Part shown: one piece after another, positions 13,274 through 24,688 of the stretch
How positions within the stretch are numbered: the stretch's first letter is position 1
Layout of the letters: every line of letters begins with the position of its first letter
Assembly: GCF_024763615.1 (NCBI RefSeq)
Contig: NC_077222.1
Location: 10,230,001-10,294,000 of the forward strand
Reading direction: 5' to 3'
Length of the DNA: 64,000 nucleotides
Source of the DNA: Phlebotomus papatasi
Lineage: Eukaryota; Arthropoda; Insecta; Diptera; Psychodidae
Position numbers and translations under genes: made by a program
Notes under the pieces: generated by a model
The model's database searches: none
What the model was told of the DNA's origin: nothing
What the model saw: the letters and a program-made list of their open reading frames with translations, nothing else

Positions 13274-13492
13274 TAGGGGAAAGTATTCTCCCTTCGGACG
13301 TTCATGCCTTCGAATAATGTGAATTTTCTTTCATTTTTCTTAAGAGACTTACACATTATTAATAAATATTACTTAGCTTATTATCAATTATTGTTAATTC
13401 TGTGATAATAATGTGTAAGCTTCTTATGAAAAATTAAAGAATTTCACATTACTCGAAGGCATGAACGTTCGAAGGGAGAGTACTTTCCCCTA
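13274..13492 (+). mobile_element. 219-bp MITE, family B, intact copy
   Basis: Long near-perfect inverted arms: TAGGGGAAAGTATTCTCCCT at the left and its partner at the right, each about 85 bases, with 'cgaaggcatgaacgttcgaa' in the arm. The centre is AT-rich. Confidence 0.85.
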
Positions 13493-14191
13493 CCTCAATT
13501 CACTTGTACGCCGCTCCTAATTGCTGTGCTATTAGGCTCTGCCCATTATCTTAATTTTTATCTACTGTCACATGAGAAATACGTTGAAGGTTGTGAAAAG
13601 TGGGCGCGTTATAAAATAATAGGCCACGTCCCCTACTGAACATTTTATAAATATCCGTTGTGATGCATCTATAAGTGAAATTTAGGAGAATACTATGCAA
13701 GGTTATTATTGGAAAATTTCTAATTGAAGCAATATTTCTCAGTGATTGAAGTATACTTGATTAAAGAAATTTAATAAAACTGTAATTGAACTTATGTAAT
13801 TTATAATCACACAAACCTAAACAAAATTAAAACTTATGATGAGTTTTGTATAGCCTTAAATAGGAACAGAATTGTATCTTGCAAATTGAATTGAAAACGA
13901 CACTATTTTTTTCTGGATAAGTATTAAATCTTTTTTTCGTCCATATTTTTATAGATTTTAAAGATTATTTATTGATTTAAATGCCTGTTAATAAGCTCTT
14001 TTCATCGCAACTTCACGATGTTTCGTTATAAAATAGAGTATCAGCTAAACTTTATATTTTAGCCAAGACACTTTTAGGGGAATTAAGGTTGACGGCAGAG
14101 AAATTTTATTTCAAGAACGAACCACTAAGGGATATTTTCCAATACTCACCGATAACAGAGTCAAATGCATTCCAAATCATGTTAAAGGTGT

Positions 14192-14319
14192 CTACACATT
14201 GGGAGCAATTTTCGTCAAAAATTGCGTTTTTGTCAGAAATTTGACGTTTCCTCCTACAACGCTGCAGGGAATTTCCTTCAAAAAAGCAATTTTTGACAAA
14301 AATTTCTCCCAATGTGTAG
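14192..14319 (+). mobile_element. 128-bp hairpin element
   Basis: CTACACATTGGGAGCAATTT at the left and AAATTTCTCCCAATGTGTAG at the right, continuing inward through 'gtcaaaaattgc'. Typical small MITE. Confidence 0.7.
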
Positions 14320-15572
14320 AGGCCATAAGGCGAAACCAATCGTAAAAGGGAATTTGGGATAAATTGAAAAGGGATGTTCTAGTTTGTCTTTATGAAATAT
14401 TGAGCAATTCTTTTATTAAAGCAGGTGGATATGTTACATTAATTCAAGTATATTTTAACAAAGCATTACGTCAGTTTACTGGATGATTAAGTCTCGGTCT
14501 CCTAGTAGACTCGATACAAGTGAAGCTCATGTCTTAATTTTTAACTGAAAGCTTCTGACAAATTAGCATAAAATTCACATTAAATAAATTTTGTTATTCT
14601 CTATGTTCAATACAGTAGACTGACCTAATTCTGAACCTAATCCAAATCTGAACATTTCTAACAAAATTCATCAATTTGAAAGGAATGAATTAAAATGATG
14701 ATAATGAATTAAAATTTAGTACTCTGTTTATTAAGGAAAAAATCTACATTCCGAAATGGAAAAATCAAGAAATATCATTTGAAACAGGTTCTAAATTGGG
14801 CTATTCCACACTACTGGTTCACTAAGTAAGTTCAAGCGATCAAAAAAATCATTTAATATGAAAATATTTAACGATAACACACAATAATTTTATAAAGAAA
14901 AAAGTTTAAATTGACGCAAAAATGTGGCACTGTTCTAGTATACAGTCAAGTGTGCTAATCCGGGCGCTTCGCTATCTGGATCATTTATGACTAATCCACT
15001 TAAAATATTATTTTTATTTTTATTTCCGTAATATAATCACTACAGTAACATAATATGACTATTCAAGTTTGAGAAAAAGCAAAAATAATATTTTTATCCC
15101 TTAAATAAGTGAGTGTAATCGACTCATTTCAATCTTGTGCTAGCTGGGTTCTTCAATAAAAATTTTCTAGTAGTGATATTTTCGCTAATGACAGCAAGTT
15201 GATTGAAAACATTTAGCATTTTTTCCTTGTGAAAAAATATTTTAAATCCAAAGGTTTAATTAAAAGTGAATTAACGAAAAGGCGATCCAGTTAGTGCATG
15301 CTGACTTATTTCAGTATTATCATTATTTTACAAATTTTCTTTAATATTTTTGATAATTTCTTTTTATATTATGTTTCTGAATGAAACAGTGCATAATTCT
15401 ATGGATTTAGAAGAAGTAAAAAAGAATTTCACCAGTATAAAAACAAGCGTTTAAGTAGCACTCTTCGGAAAACGATCCAGTTACCCCACCTTACTATATT
15501 TTCATTTTAAAAATAGTCAAACATTTAATAGGAATTGAACTACAAATCCATATAAAAGTTCTTATAACTTCT
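14320..15572. other. Downstream flank of the odorant receptor gene
   Basis: AT-rich, no gene seen. The 3' UTR and poly(A) site of the receptor should lie just below 15573; several ATTAAA/TATAAA words are present but none can be picked. Confidence 0.4.
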
Positions 15573-15632
15573 TTAATAGTATGCTTCTAGAGTAAACATA
15601 AATGCACACCAGGAGAAGGCCATTTTTAAGAT
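15573..15632 (-). CDS. Odorant receptor terminal exon, TM7 and stop
   Basis: Sixty bases after the acceptor gatttcag encode 19 residues and TAA. The sequence continues FIQ of the previous exon as FIQ-ILKMAFSWCAFMFTLE, which is the standard C-terminal pattern of the family (…KMAFS…). It lies outside any long open frame and was found by looking for the missing receptor tail. Confidence 0.85.
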   Translation of the reverse strand: MLKMAFSWCAFMFTLEAYY

Positions 15633-16656
15633 CTGAAATCATTCATTTTTTAAACTAATTACTCGAAATCTCAAAATTTTCCAAGAAATTATTGAAAAAT
15701 TGTACCTGAATGAACGTATAGATGCTAATGTTGTACAATCCAGCAGCTTTCAATCCATATTCCCTCTGAGTCATTCCCAGGACAAATAGAAAGGATTTCT
15801 GGCCTTTTAATTTAAGATCATACCAATTGGTTAAATAAAGAGTTGTCGATAGTCTTTCCAATCTGATTTTGATAAATTCACCAAAGAGACAAGGTGCAAA
15901 TAATTGTAAAACAACACAAAAACCGAGAAAATATCCAACAGGATTCTCTGGATTTAAGCGAGTGAAAAAGAATATTAGAAAACTCAGAAAGGCACTGGTA
16001 ATAAATTGAATGAATGAGGAAGGAGATATAACGTCGTTGTAAAGCTTGACATTTTCTACAAGTTCACAGAATCTAACCGTGATGATCTTGAGATAATCCG
16101 GATGTTCCTGAATGACTTCCTTGTGAAGTGAAATGTAGTGAAAAAGGATGTTAGAAGCTGCCATAATTTCAATACCAAAGAAAACTATTACAAAATCAGT
16201 GTAAAGAACAGAAAAACTTCCCGAGAATATTACAAAAGTTTGAATTAAAAGCCTTATTTCCAAATGTCCTGGAAATTCCTGTGGGATGAATGGGATTGTA
16301 ATACAGATTCCATCTTCTCCTTTTAAAGCATTGTGACTTGTGACTAAAATGCAAGTTATGTAGATTGATACGAATGTTATCCTGAAAGCAACACGAATTA
16401 ATTTTCCTTTGTATTTTGAATTTTATTTAAAAAAAAGAACCATTCAAAATTACTTGAAACTTATTATCCAAATGTTGTTTAACTTTTTTAGATTCTTCTC
16501 TGCAATTGCACAAATCTCTTCATTTTCGTATTCATTATGAAGGGATATTGCCTTATTCAGTAGCTTGAGTAAATTATCTCGATCATACCATCCATAATAC
16601 CATAATACCATCATACCATACGAAGTGTTAAACGCAAGGAAAAAATTACAGAAATC
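15573..16656 (-). CDS. Insect odorant receptor (7tm_6), three exons, N-terminus missing
   Basis: This is a ligand-gated odorant receptor subunit of the insect 7tm_6 family, expected in the dendrite membrane of olfactory neurons together with Orco. Three exons are read on the minus strand: 16656-16454, 16381-15706 and 15632-15573, joined by introns of 72 and 73 bases with GT/AG ends. The phases fit: the first exon ends in AA, the second starts with G, together giving a Lys codon. The 312 residues run from about TM2 (FCNFFLAFNTSYGMMVLWYY) through TM3 (FVSIYITCILV) and the central loop to TM7. Family hallmarks are the NWYDLKLKGQKSFLFVL stretch, the QREYGLKAAGLYNISIYTF motif, and the short last exon ILKMAFSWCAFMFTLEAYY followed by TAA. 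Family members usually have 370-400 residues, so about 70-90 N-terminal residues including TM1 are missing. No disabling mutation was seen in the three exons. Family assignment is firm; whether it is an intact gene is open. Confidence 0.9.
15706..16381 (-). CDS. Odorant receptor main exon, TM3 to TM6
   Basis: Exon of 676 bases, acceptor ctttcag and donor CAG/GTACAA. It starts with one base that completes a Lys codon and ends in phase 0 after Phe-Ile-Gln. It covers TM3, the extracellular loop (ALKGEDGICITIPFIP), TM4 and TM5 and the conserved block before TM6. Reading on into the intron would give an artificial C-terminus (VQFFNNF...), which I reject because the donor and the next exon fit the family end so well. 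Confidence 0.88.
16454..16656 (-). CDS. Odorant receptor exon with TM2 to start of TM3
   Basis: Exon of 203 bases. Its acceptor is the pyrimidine-rich stretch ending in tttag just above 16656; its donor is GTAATT directly below 16454. It starts in phase 0 (Asp-Phe-Cys) and encodes a hydrophobic segment, then WYDRDNLLKLLNKAISLHNE and a charged helix leading into TM3. The codons for GMMVLWYYGWYD lie in a short run of 'ataccat' near-repeats (about 16590-16625), an internal microsatellite that does not break the frame. Confidence 0.85.
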
Positions 16657-16733
16657 CTAAAAGAGTGATTTCTGGAGGGGAAGGATAGACGTGGGGATGA
16701 AATTGATGTGATATTTGGATTCCTTGGATCAAC

Positions 16734-17039
16734 TTATGGGGGAGTACTTAGAACATTCCAAGTCGATATCTTCATTAGTTTGTCCAGAAAATGAGATAGA
16801 AGGATTTCTGTCATTTTTTTCTGTGCGTGTAAAATGTTAAAATTCTTGCAAAAGTGGATGAATAAAAAAAAGTAAGATGTCCAAAAAAAAAGTTTCTTCC
16901 ACAAATTGTACCTTTTGAGTTCCTCCAACAAACAGTCCATGTGCGAGAAAAGTGGGTCACTCCTGGTCCCAGCAGTGGATGGCCAAAAAAGACGTTGCAA
17001 AATGTGTTTTCTTCGACATAAATGGTTCTGGATGACCAT
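16734..17039 (-). other. Possible upstream region of the odorant receptor gene, unresolved
   Basis: Directly upstream of the receptor exons there is an open minus-strand frame with an internal Met (MTEILLSHFLDKLMKIST, from about 16824) and, before it, a hydrophobic stretch LFFWTSYFFLFIHF that could be TM1. No donor puts this frame in phase with the acceptor at 16656: the obvious donor (GTACTC near 16747) leaves phase 1 while the next exon needs phase 0. It may be the first exon with a lesion, a 5' UTR, or chance. The overlapping second frame does not resemble a known protein. Confidence 0.2.
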
Positions 17040-17562
17040 GGTTTATCCATAGCAGATTAAGTATACCAGATTCTAAAAGCTAATGAACCAAGCTTTCCAA
17101 CAATAGTTCACTCATCCAATTATGTTCATCAGGAGCTGAGATATACCACTCCAAACTTTTTACCTCTTCTACTGACAGAATATATGATCTCATCCAATAT
17201 ATTATTAAAATAGATATAAATTTATTCTTTCTTTTTCTGAAGATCAAGATTTATGGATCTCAAATGTTAAATTCGCATAAGCGAACAAAATCAGGCTGTT
17301 TACTAATATTATGAAGTTGATTTCGCTTTCTTACTATAAAAAGAGAAAAAAGGGTGTCGGATTAACGGGTTATGCTGTGTTGTAAAGATATTTAGTATTT
17401 TTCATGGTTAAATTTCTTTTTGAGTACGAGTAATGAAACAATCTTGAGAAATTCGGTGATTGTTTACACATCTACAACTAGGAATTTTACCATGGACTGT
17501 ATCAGTGATCCTGTACAACATACCATTTTCTCTCTATCCGAGACACCTTTCACTATTCTAAG
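17040..17562. other. Upstream flank of the odorant receptor gene
   Basis: No receptor exon with a fitting donor was found here. AT-rich. Confidence 0.35.
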
Positions 17563-17690
17563 TAATGACTAAGCTTTGACTACAACTAGTAATGACTAAG
17601 TAATGATTAATTACTAATTACTAATGACTTACTAATGACTAAGCTTTGACTACTACTAAGCTTTGACTCTTCTAAGCTTTGTACTACACA
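17563..17690 (+). repeat. Short tandem repeat 'taatgactaagctttgacta'
   Basis: Five or six imperfect copies of 'actaagctttgac' and 'taatgactaa' in 128 bases. Confidence 0.8.
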
Positions 17691-18129
17691 TGTTAAACAG
17701 TTATCACGCCACCTGAATTTGACTTCTATGATGACCTTTAGTCCAACTTTAACCTTCAGTGCAATCAAAAGCTTCACATGAACATCTGTTTCTCGATGTA
17801 GAATTCACTCGAGAAAACAAAAATGTTTCTAATTTAAAGGACAAGAACTTTATGAAGCAATCAAGAGTTGGAAACGAATGACACCAATTGAATAGATTTT
17901 CAGTCTATGACAAAGTTTTCACTCACTTCGCAACGGTCATGCCTCCCCGTGGCCATTTGGAAGTTTTTGAAAAAAATAAACCCAAACTTGAATTTGGAAT
18001 TTCGATTGCGAGCTTTTGGATAACAAATCAACCTCTTAGAGATCGTGTGTTGGTTAAAGCGTGTCCCGTATTTAAATGCCAAATTTTCGACATGAAGTTA
18101 GTCACAATAGGAATTGTGAATAGGAATTA

Positions 18130-18840
18130 AGAAGAACTCTTCTCTATCTCTCTGAGATGTGGCCAAAAAAACGGGTATTTCACACTACCTAGTTCATAAA
18201 ATTAAGAAGAAGAATGATTTAGTGACTTATAAAGCCCAACCTGCACCTCATCGTATAGATAAGCAACGAAAGCCTGCAAAAACAAGGTCCAGAAAGCTGA
18301 ATGATCACCTTCTTAAAGGTTTTGAAAGATGTGTTTTAATGGACGACGAAACCATCGTGAAAGCCAACTTCCACCAATTGCCTGGACAACAATACTATAC
18401 GGCAAAGACTCGCACAGGTGTACGTACACAGCAAGTATCGATGCAAGAACTACACCAACGTCCCGAAAAAATACTTGGTTTGGATGGCAATTTGCTCGTG
18501 TGGTCTTCGAAGTCAAGGATTTTTCATGACCGGGATCCTGAACAAAGAGATTTACATCGAAGAGTGTCTCAAGAAACGTCTTCTGCCGCTCTATCGAAGT
18601 CATGATGTTCCATCATTATTTTGGCCAGATCTACCATCAAGCCACTATAGGCTAAGGATACGATTGCGTGGCTCAACGACAATAGAGTCATTTATGTGCA
18701 GAAAGAGTTTAATCCGCCCAACACACCGGAACTGCGTCCTACTGAAAACTATTGAGGAATTTTGAAGGAGGATCTGGAAAATGGCTAAACCAGCCAAAAG
18801 TTTGCCTGATTTCAAGCAAAACATTTTGACTTGTGAGTGA
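18130..18840 (+). pseudogene. Degenerate Tc1/mariner transposase, DD37E (ITmD37E-like)
   Basis: Remains of a cut-and-paste DNA transposase. A helix-turn-helix reads DVAKKTGISHYLVHKIKKKN, preceded by TGA where the family has Arg. The first catalytic Asp is in CVLMDDETIV (about 18342). After a frame change near 18420-18460 comes PKKYLVWMAICSCGL, then FWPDLPSSHY with the second Asp at 18628. Another frameshift follows at about 18650, then DNRVIYVQKEFNPPNTPELR and the catalytic Glu in PTENY (18744). I count 37 residues between the second Asp and the Glu, the spacing of ITmD37E elements known from mosquitoes. The next codon, Trp in the family, is TGA (18753), and a further frameshift leads into the C-terminal remnant AKPAKSLPDFKQNIL. 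At least two stops and three frameshifts make it inactive. Terminal repeats were not identified. Confidence 0.85.
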
Positions 18841-18889
18841 TTTATTTATTTATTTTCTTTTGAAATCGTAATCAGATTTTATACGACTG

Positions 18890-19620
18890 AATAGCCTTCC
18901 ATAAACCTTGTTCCCGTGCTGAGTTTCGGCTTTCTATCTTTTCTCAGAGAAGAGTTGTCGTGGAAAAAGTCTTCATTTTGTATGGGGACTACTGGAAGGA
19001 GTGGTGGTGGGGAAACGTATATATACTTGGTTAAAGAGCCTTCCATTGTACTTGATCCTATGCCAAGTTTCAGATTTTTACTTCTTTTCACAGAGGAGTT
19101 GTAGTGGAAAAAGTCATTATTTTGTATGGCGGCTACAAGAAGGAGTGAAAAGGGAGGATCCTATATACATGGTTAAGAAACTTTTCATTAACCTTGATTC
19201 CGTACCAAGTTTCAACTTTCTACGTCTTCTCAGAGGAAAGTTAAAATGAAAAATGTCCACATTTTGTATGGGGGCTACTGAAAAGAGGGGTGGGGGGAGG
19301 GGGTAGTATCCATGGATAAATAGCCTAAGTCATGCACTGATGCCATACCGAATTTCATGAAGATCCCTTTAGCTGATGTTGAGTAATTCGATGTCAAAAT
19401 GGTATTTTTTCGAAATGATAAATGTGTTTTTGCAAGGACTCCCGGCGAATATCGTCCTGGGTCTCAGTAGTTTTTCATCCTACACCATTACCTATAAAAT
19501 GCGCCTAGTCACATCTGTGGTCGCCACATAGACCAACTCCCATACATTTTTGCACAATGTCCTTTTTGTTTTTTATGAAAGAAATCTTTAAGATAAACCG
19601 TAAAAAATTATACTTTCGGT
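18890..19620 (+). repeat. Three diverged ~145-bp units plus unique tail
   Basis: Each unit has 'aagtttc', 'tctcagagg', 'gtggaaaaagtc' and 'attttgtatgggggctac' in that order (units start about 18895, 19041 and 19186). After the third unit a tail follows: 'ccgaatttcatgaagatc', then 'ctcccatacatttttgcac' and 'ttgtcctttttgtttt'. The tail is related to 62270-62530. Confidence 0.7.
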
Positions 19621-19941
19621 GTGTTTTGTAATTTATTTATTTTTTCTTTTATTTTGCAATATTTCAATCCTTAGTTAGTACCTGCTTTAGATCCTACAGA
19701 CATAGACAAAATTGTTAAAATTGTGTTACTATTAAAATTATTTATAAATGTTGAGAAATAGCCTGAAAATAAGATTAATTGAAAAAGAGAAGAGCTTTTA
19801 AACTGTCACAATTTTTGGTCATGGCAATTTTAATCTTATTTTCGACTTAATAACATAACCTTAATGGTTTTTTTATTAGACTGGTTCTTGGGAGTAAAAC
19901 TCCAATGTATGCCACTTAATTATTCAGGCATTTGAACTAAG

Positions 19942-20142
19942 TCACAGTGCATCATCGGAAGGATTTCCCTCTGAAGAAGTGACATAAGAAAAATACCTTT
20001 CGTGAGATTGACCCAAAAAAGTCTCTTGTAGTGTTGCCTCCCTTGCCCATTCAATTCTAAATTCATTAGATTCTTTGGGAATTTCAATCAACTGGAATGC
20101 ATCGAGCTGGAGAACTTGAAAGGACATTCTGAATCCTGACAT
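19942..20142 (-). CDS. Possible small protein or exon, 66 residues, unidentified
   Basis: Minus-strand ATG at 20142 opens 66 residues, starting MSGFRMSFQVLQLDAFQLIE and ending SSEGNPSDDAL before TGA. The composition is balanced and acidic, unlike the Phe/Lys/Asn-rich chance frames around it. No signal peptide, membrane segment or known motif is seen, and no neighbour supports it. It could be a short gene, a terminal exon or chance. Confidence 0.25.
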   Translation of the reverse strand: MSGFRMSFQVLQLDAFQLIEIPKESNEFRIEWAREATLQETFLGQSHERYFSYVTSSEGNPSDDAL

Positions 20143-21284
20143 TTCTCATCTAACATCTTCCTCACCGACCAAGCCACAGGTGATTAAATTGAAACCAAAA
20201 TTGGACTGGTAATGTCAGAAATCGAGCATCGTAGATGTACTGATTAAATTGGATTTGAGATTTTTACATAAAATAGAATTTGGCGCGTCAAATTCGTATT
20301 CTCTTTAGGAAGGCGAAAAGGGAGAATGTCGCGGGAAATGCAATTTTCTCCGTGGGAAAATTTTCAAGTGTATTGAGGAGGGGAAGAACTTTTTGGAGGA
20401 CCTATGTTACGTTCGACTACAGTCAATAAATAAAACGTGCTATTTGGCATTTTGCTTATCACTAAGGCCCAAGTCAATTTCATTTACTTTTTTTTATTTT
20501 GGAAAATTACTCTCATGAAATATCTGCGGAGAAAATGTCCAATATGTGACTTTTGCCAAACAATTCTTTTGTGTTTCAACTGAGATTGTGTCGTAGTCAC
20601 TGCTATTGCAATGCTGCAGCTTGGTTAATTGTTTCAGATCGAGCTCAGATTCACAGGGTAGGTGTTTTAAATAAACCCGATTCCTTATGTTTTCTTCGAT
20701 CTAGAAAGACCGTCCTTAAGAATCAGTCCATTCTAACATATTTTAAAAAAAAACCGATTTCGTTTCCGAATTTCTCAAAATATTTTTTAAAACTAACCAA
20801 TAAATATTTGAACTATTTTTGGCATAGGCTCACCCAAACGGGTTTTAAACAGCACCGTAATTTTTGAAGTTTTAAAAAGTGTATTTTGATGAATTACTCT
20901 AAAACATTGAATATCATATCAACAGTGCCCCTTGGCTTTTTTATCAGAAGTGTATCGATACCAGACTGTCAATGCTTAAAAAACAAAACACATCTTTTAA
21001 AACGTTCCACAAGTATTTTCTTAAGAACCTAAACGATCTCACCGATAGGAGATCTTTCTGCACAGACGCAGCTAAGCACGAGAGTAGCATTGATTTTTTG
21101 GGTCTACAACAGTCCCCATCCTTCATTACAACTGTCATTAGAGTTGTCCGCATTATATTCACATTTAGTGTTAAGGCAATGGCAATCGAGTAGATCTTCA
21201 ATTTTGGGCAAGATGTAAACAGGTCTGCCACTCACGGTTCACTTTGGGTGTCGATCACCCTGGGAAAATGAACGTGCAATTAGC
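20143..21284. other. No recognised feature
   Basis: Frames at 20553-20867 (+) and 21231-20944 (-) have no motif. Unique AT-rich DNA. Confidence 0.4.
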
Positions 21285-21613
21285 ACGATCGTGCATCTTG
21301 TAGATAATCGGCGAGATCATCTTGATCTTGGAAATTACTTTGTGCGATCAACTCGATCTTGGAGACTGATACCAGGACAATCTTGGAGACAGATATACGC
21401 TTTTAGCTCGATCTTAGAGACTGATAGGCGCGGTCAGCTCGATCTTGTAGACTGATCGGCGAGATCAGAGCTTGATCTTGGAAATTGATCGGTGCGATCA
21501 GCTCGATCTTGGAGACTGATTATCGCGATAGGTTCAATCTTGTAGACTGATTGGCGAGATCAGAGCTTGATCTTGGAAATTGATCGGTGCGATCAGCTCG
21601 ATCTTGGAGACTG
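21285..21613 (+). repeat. GATC-rich minisatellite
   Basis: Copies of 'gatcttggagactgatcgg' and 'gcgatcagctcgatcttg' with a basic period of ~35 bases and a 95-base higher-order unit (compare 21445 and 21540). It is markedly more GC-rich than its flanks, and the GATC palindromes give both strands similar sequence. Confidence 0.85.
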
Positions 21614-22036
21614 CAATCCGCTACATCTTTACACTGTTATCAGAGCTTTAGCGTGGATCCGAGGTATTTGAAGTTTTTGACTGTCCCAAAGTTCCACAAA
21701 TCGATCGTGAGGTTCGGGTTCGGTTGCCATGTATTTCGATAATATGGTTGAGAAACAGATAATTTAAATATAAAAATTTAATACTCTGTTTATTAAGTAA
21801 TGATTCTGTATTCTCGTATGGAATTATAAAGAATTCCGATTTAGAGTAGGTTCTTAATTGTGTTGTTCTACCTTATGTCTATGTCTCAATATCGAAAAAT
21901 AAGTTGTTCCCTTGTATACTCAAAGTACCGATACAATTCGATTAATTGAATGTTAGTCGGGTTTTTGTAATTCAAAAATTCCAATAAAAATGACGCCTCG
22001 GTACTCTACATTTTGACGGGTTTCTTCCGTCTTATA

Positions 22037-22100
22037 CTGTACTATAGGCCTGACAGTAAGAGATAACGACTTCCAGTTTTCGATGACCCCACAGGTAAAA
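22037..22100 (+). repeat. Family D repeat, end fragment
   Basis: 'acagtaagagataacgactt' then 'ccagttttcgatgacccc', matching the right end of the 40.4-kb copy. The 'gggattttg' array is absent here. Confidence 0.5.
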
Positions 22101-23754
22101 TTTCTTTAGAGACAACCTCAAAACATCGATCCAGAATTTTTCGAAGTAACTATCACATCATTAGAATTTCGCAATAAATCGATTTTACTATAAGAGAATC
22201 ACAAATCCAATAAAGTAAAACAAGCTTAGCAGAAGCTTTTCATCTCCTGAACAAACCCATTTGCGATTTTATGTCGTCCAATGGCCAAAATGCCGTATAA
22301 TATCGAAATTATTATGAGGGATACTTCGAGTGCAAGAACCATAAATGTAATTTCTTCGGGATGTTTGACGGGAAAATTGAAATTTATTTCCTTCTATTGC
22401 TCAATTGAAGCGAGAACGATGCTTCAGATTATGGCTGATATATTGAGACATTTTCCACTTCCACCTTTTCTGTGGTTTACTCGCAAAATGAGCACATTTC
22501 TCAATTTTCCCATCGGATATCCATTGATTTTTCGACTTTTCCTACAAATTGTCACATTTTAAATGCTCCCAGTGAGACGTGAGTTTTTACTTTGGCGAAA
22601 GTGCACATTCTGGCACTAAAATCAAAGAAAATTTACTGAAATTTAGTGAGAAAATGCATATCCTAGAACATTAGAAAATGACAAAAGTGCTTTAATATGT
22701 GGAAATGAAATTAATTTCATTGCATTTTGTCTTACTATCACGTTTTATGCTCATTTGATATCATTAAATTCACCCCTGCACTAGCACATTACGATGTTAC
22801 CAGTGTCATAAACACGAAAACAAGCACCTTCTGACTTTGCCAAGGGTTAACGTGCTGGCTTTACAACCATATCCACACATTTTTGGGAGAAACATGGGAC
22901 AAACTACATAAAAGCTCCAACATATCAAAAAATTTCACGACTCTGTTTTCCTCTCCACGGAAGTATTTGTCTGTTTGAGGGAAAATTACATGCCAGGGAA
23001 AGAAATGTTATATCATTATAACTTTGAGTCACGAGTAGTTCCATCAACTTGGTATTTATTGAAATGTCTCACTCAGAATTCTGGCATGAGGCATATTTCA
23101 TTCTGAAAATTCCAACTACGATAACAGAGGTAATGGTAAAAGTTTCTACATGATTGCAAATGTATTAAATTTTTGTGCTAAATAAATTGTTCAATGATGT
23201 ATAATTTTTTCCCAATTGATCGAAAAATTCTTCCCAAAGAGCATAATGTGATTTTTTTTTATTAATTACTTATCTTAGAGTTCTTTTAAAACGTACTATT
23301 TTACTTATATCGATTGTTTCAATTGAATTTATAAAACCTTATACCACACCCAAGTAGCAAAATATAGTAATTTTTGAGTCACATTTTCGTCAGGTCTCTG
23401 GTAAGTTGGTACAACTTCGAGCAATACTTCTGAAGTGGGATATAATTTTTACGTCGTAATGGCGTAGGACGTAAAGATAATACTTTTAGTAAGTAATTCG
23501 TCAGGATACTTACCATAAATTTTTAATAAAAAATATAAAAATAATAAAAGGTGTACAAGTGCTAAGAAAAGGTAACAATTGCCAGGAAAATACTCTTCAA
23601 TGCGATCCAGAGCCTGGAAAATCCTCAGGAGGAGCCTCTATGCTTTAAGAAAATGAATCCGATTCAGTTTCGTATTCATTACGGTCCTAATTACGGTAAT
23701 AGGTCCTCTCATACTGCCTGAACCTAGCAACCCTTTAACCAGAGATATCTCTAC
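22101..23754. other. No recognised feature
   Basis: A 93-codon plus frame at 22281-22562 has no motif I recognise. 'acccaagtagcaa' at 23347 resembles the CCCAAG(C/G)GGCA ends of the 33-39 kb elements and may be a lone end. Confidence 0.35.
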
Positions 23755-24000
23755 TCAGTCAGTGATGGAGGTCAATGAGTGGATTGCATCTGGGAATAGA
23801 TACTCCCATGCTCTGTCAACAATATTCCGTTCTCGATACGTCTTCCGGTCATCGAAGATCATAATATATAAAACCATAGTGAGGCTAATTGTCATTATGG
23901 ATTAGAGGTAATATCGATGCACTAGTCTAAAGAGAAATCGCTACTGATCTTCCAGAGACGAATGCTGAGACGTACCTACAGACTGGAAAAGGTAAAAGGC
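23755..24000 (+). pseudogene. Non-LTR retrotransposon fragment (post-RT region)
   Basis: From 23771 the plus strand reads VNEWIASGNRYSHALSTIF and then SRYVFRSSKIIIYKTIVRL before a stop at 23903. This matches the well-known LINE region 'RIAAGNR…L…S…LS…TK..IYKT.IRP', which follows the reverse transcriptase core. The next recognisable piece, in another frame, is FQRRMLRRTYRLEK (about 23950-23990), the equivalent of 'FERKILRRIFGP'. The SETW block expected between them is lost. It is a decayed internal fragment; it could belong to the same family as the scrap at 5.1-5.3 kb, which would lie downstream of it in an intact element. Confidence 0.65.
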
Positions 24001-24680
24001 CATTAGAGCTTGGCTATGAGGAATGGTCACACACTCCGATGGTATTACTCGAAGTGTCCTCTGACCTATGACCAGTCAAAATCGAATTCATAGGCCAAGA
24101 TGGGTGTTCACTAAAGGACGTTTCTCTTGCCATTCAAAGTCTACGTTGAGTAATTATTCGGCTTAAACCAAAACTCAGCGCCTCAATCTAGAAATACTCA
24201 CTTTACGACTCTGTTCCAGCGAAGAAAAATCATTTCCGATTTTTAAATTGTGTTCGTTCTTATTTTCTGAAAAAGCTGACACCTATTACTACAATTGTTA
24301 TACTTTAGCTTTATACTAAATTAAACTGATTTGGGAATAGCTTGTGATTCATATTGCTATACGTACAGTCGTCATCATCATTTTCAACCGCTTAACCCTA
24401 CCCAAATAGCAATTAGGAGTAAGATTACCGTTGGATATATGTATTCTGGATTCCAAAATCAGGTCCTATGACGGTCGTTAGAGAGTCGAATGACGGAAAG
24501 TGGGGAATAATAGGACGGTAATTACGGAAGTTATTTGGCGTCATAATAACTCTGAAATCACTCCCTCACGACTAAAATATGACTCCGACTTTCAGTAACT
24601 TCCAGTGTTCCTATAAAAAATCTTCCCCGCACACTGTATATCTGAGGGGAAATTTCACTTGTCAAATGGCAAATAAACTA
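24001..24680. other. No recognised feature; decayed LINE sequence may continue
   Basis: 'cgaattcataggccaagatg' (about 24083) may be the LINE 'RLRWLGHV' region in ruins. Otherwise unique. Confidence 0.3.
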
Positions 24681-24688
24681 TTCAGTGC
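24681..24688 (+). promoter_or_regulatory. Possible initiator (Inr) upstream of candidate exon
   Basis: TTCAGTGC matches the arthropod initiator TCAGT. It stands about 330 bases before the candidate ATG at 25016. No TATA box was seen in the 20-35 bases upstream and no clear downstream element at +28, so this is a weak call. Confidence 0.2.

Noticed and set aside
15655..16263. Reading the receptor exon as a single 202-residue protein starting at 16263
   Set aside because: The start would be TTG, the frame is open upstream to a good acceptor at 16382, and the last residues are intron; the spliced model ends in the family's usual C-terminus.
17888..18130. 80-codon frame just upstream of the transposase as its N-terminus
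   Set aside because: It does not resemble the transposase N-terminal domain and ends before the helix-turn-helix in another frame.
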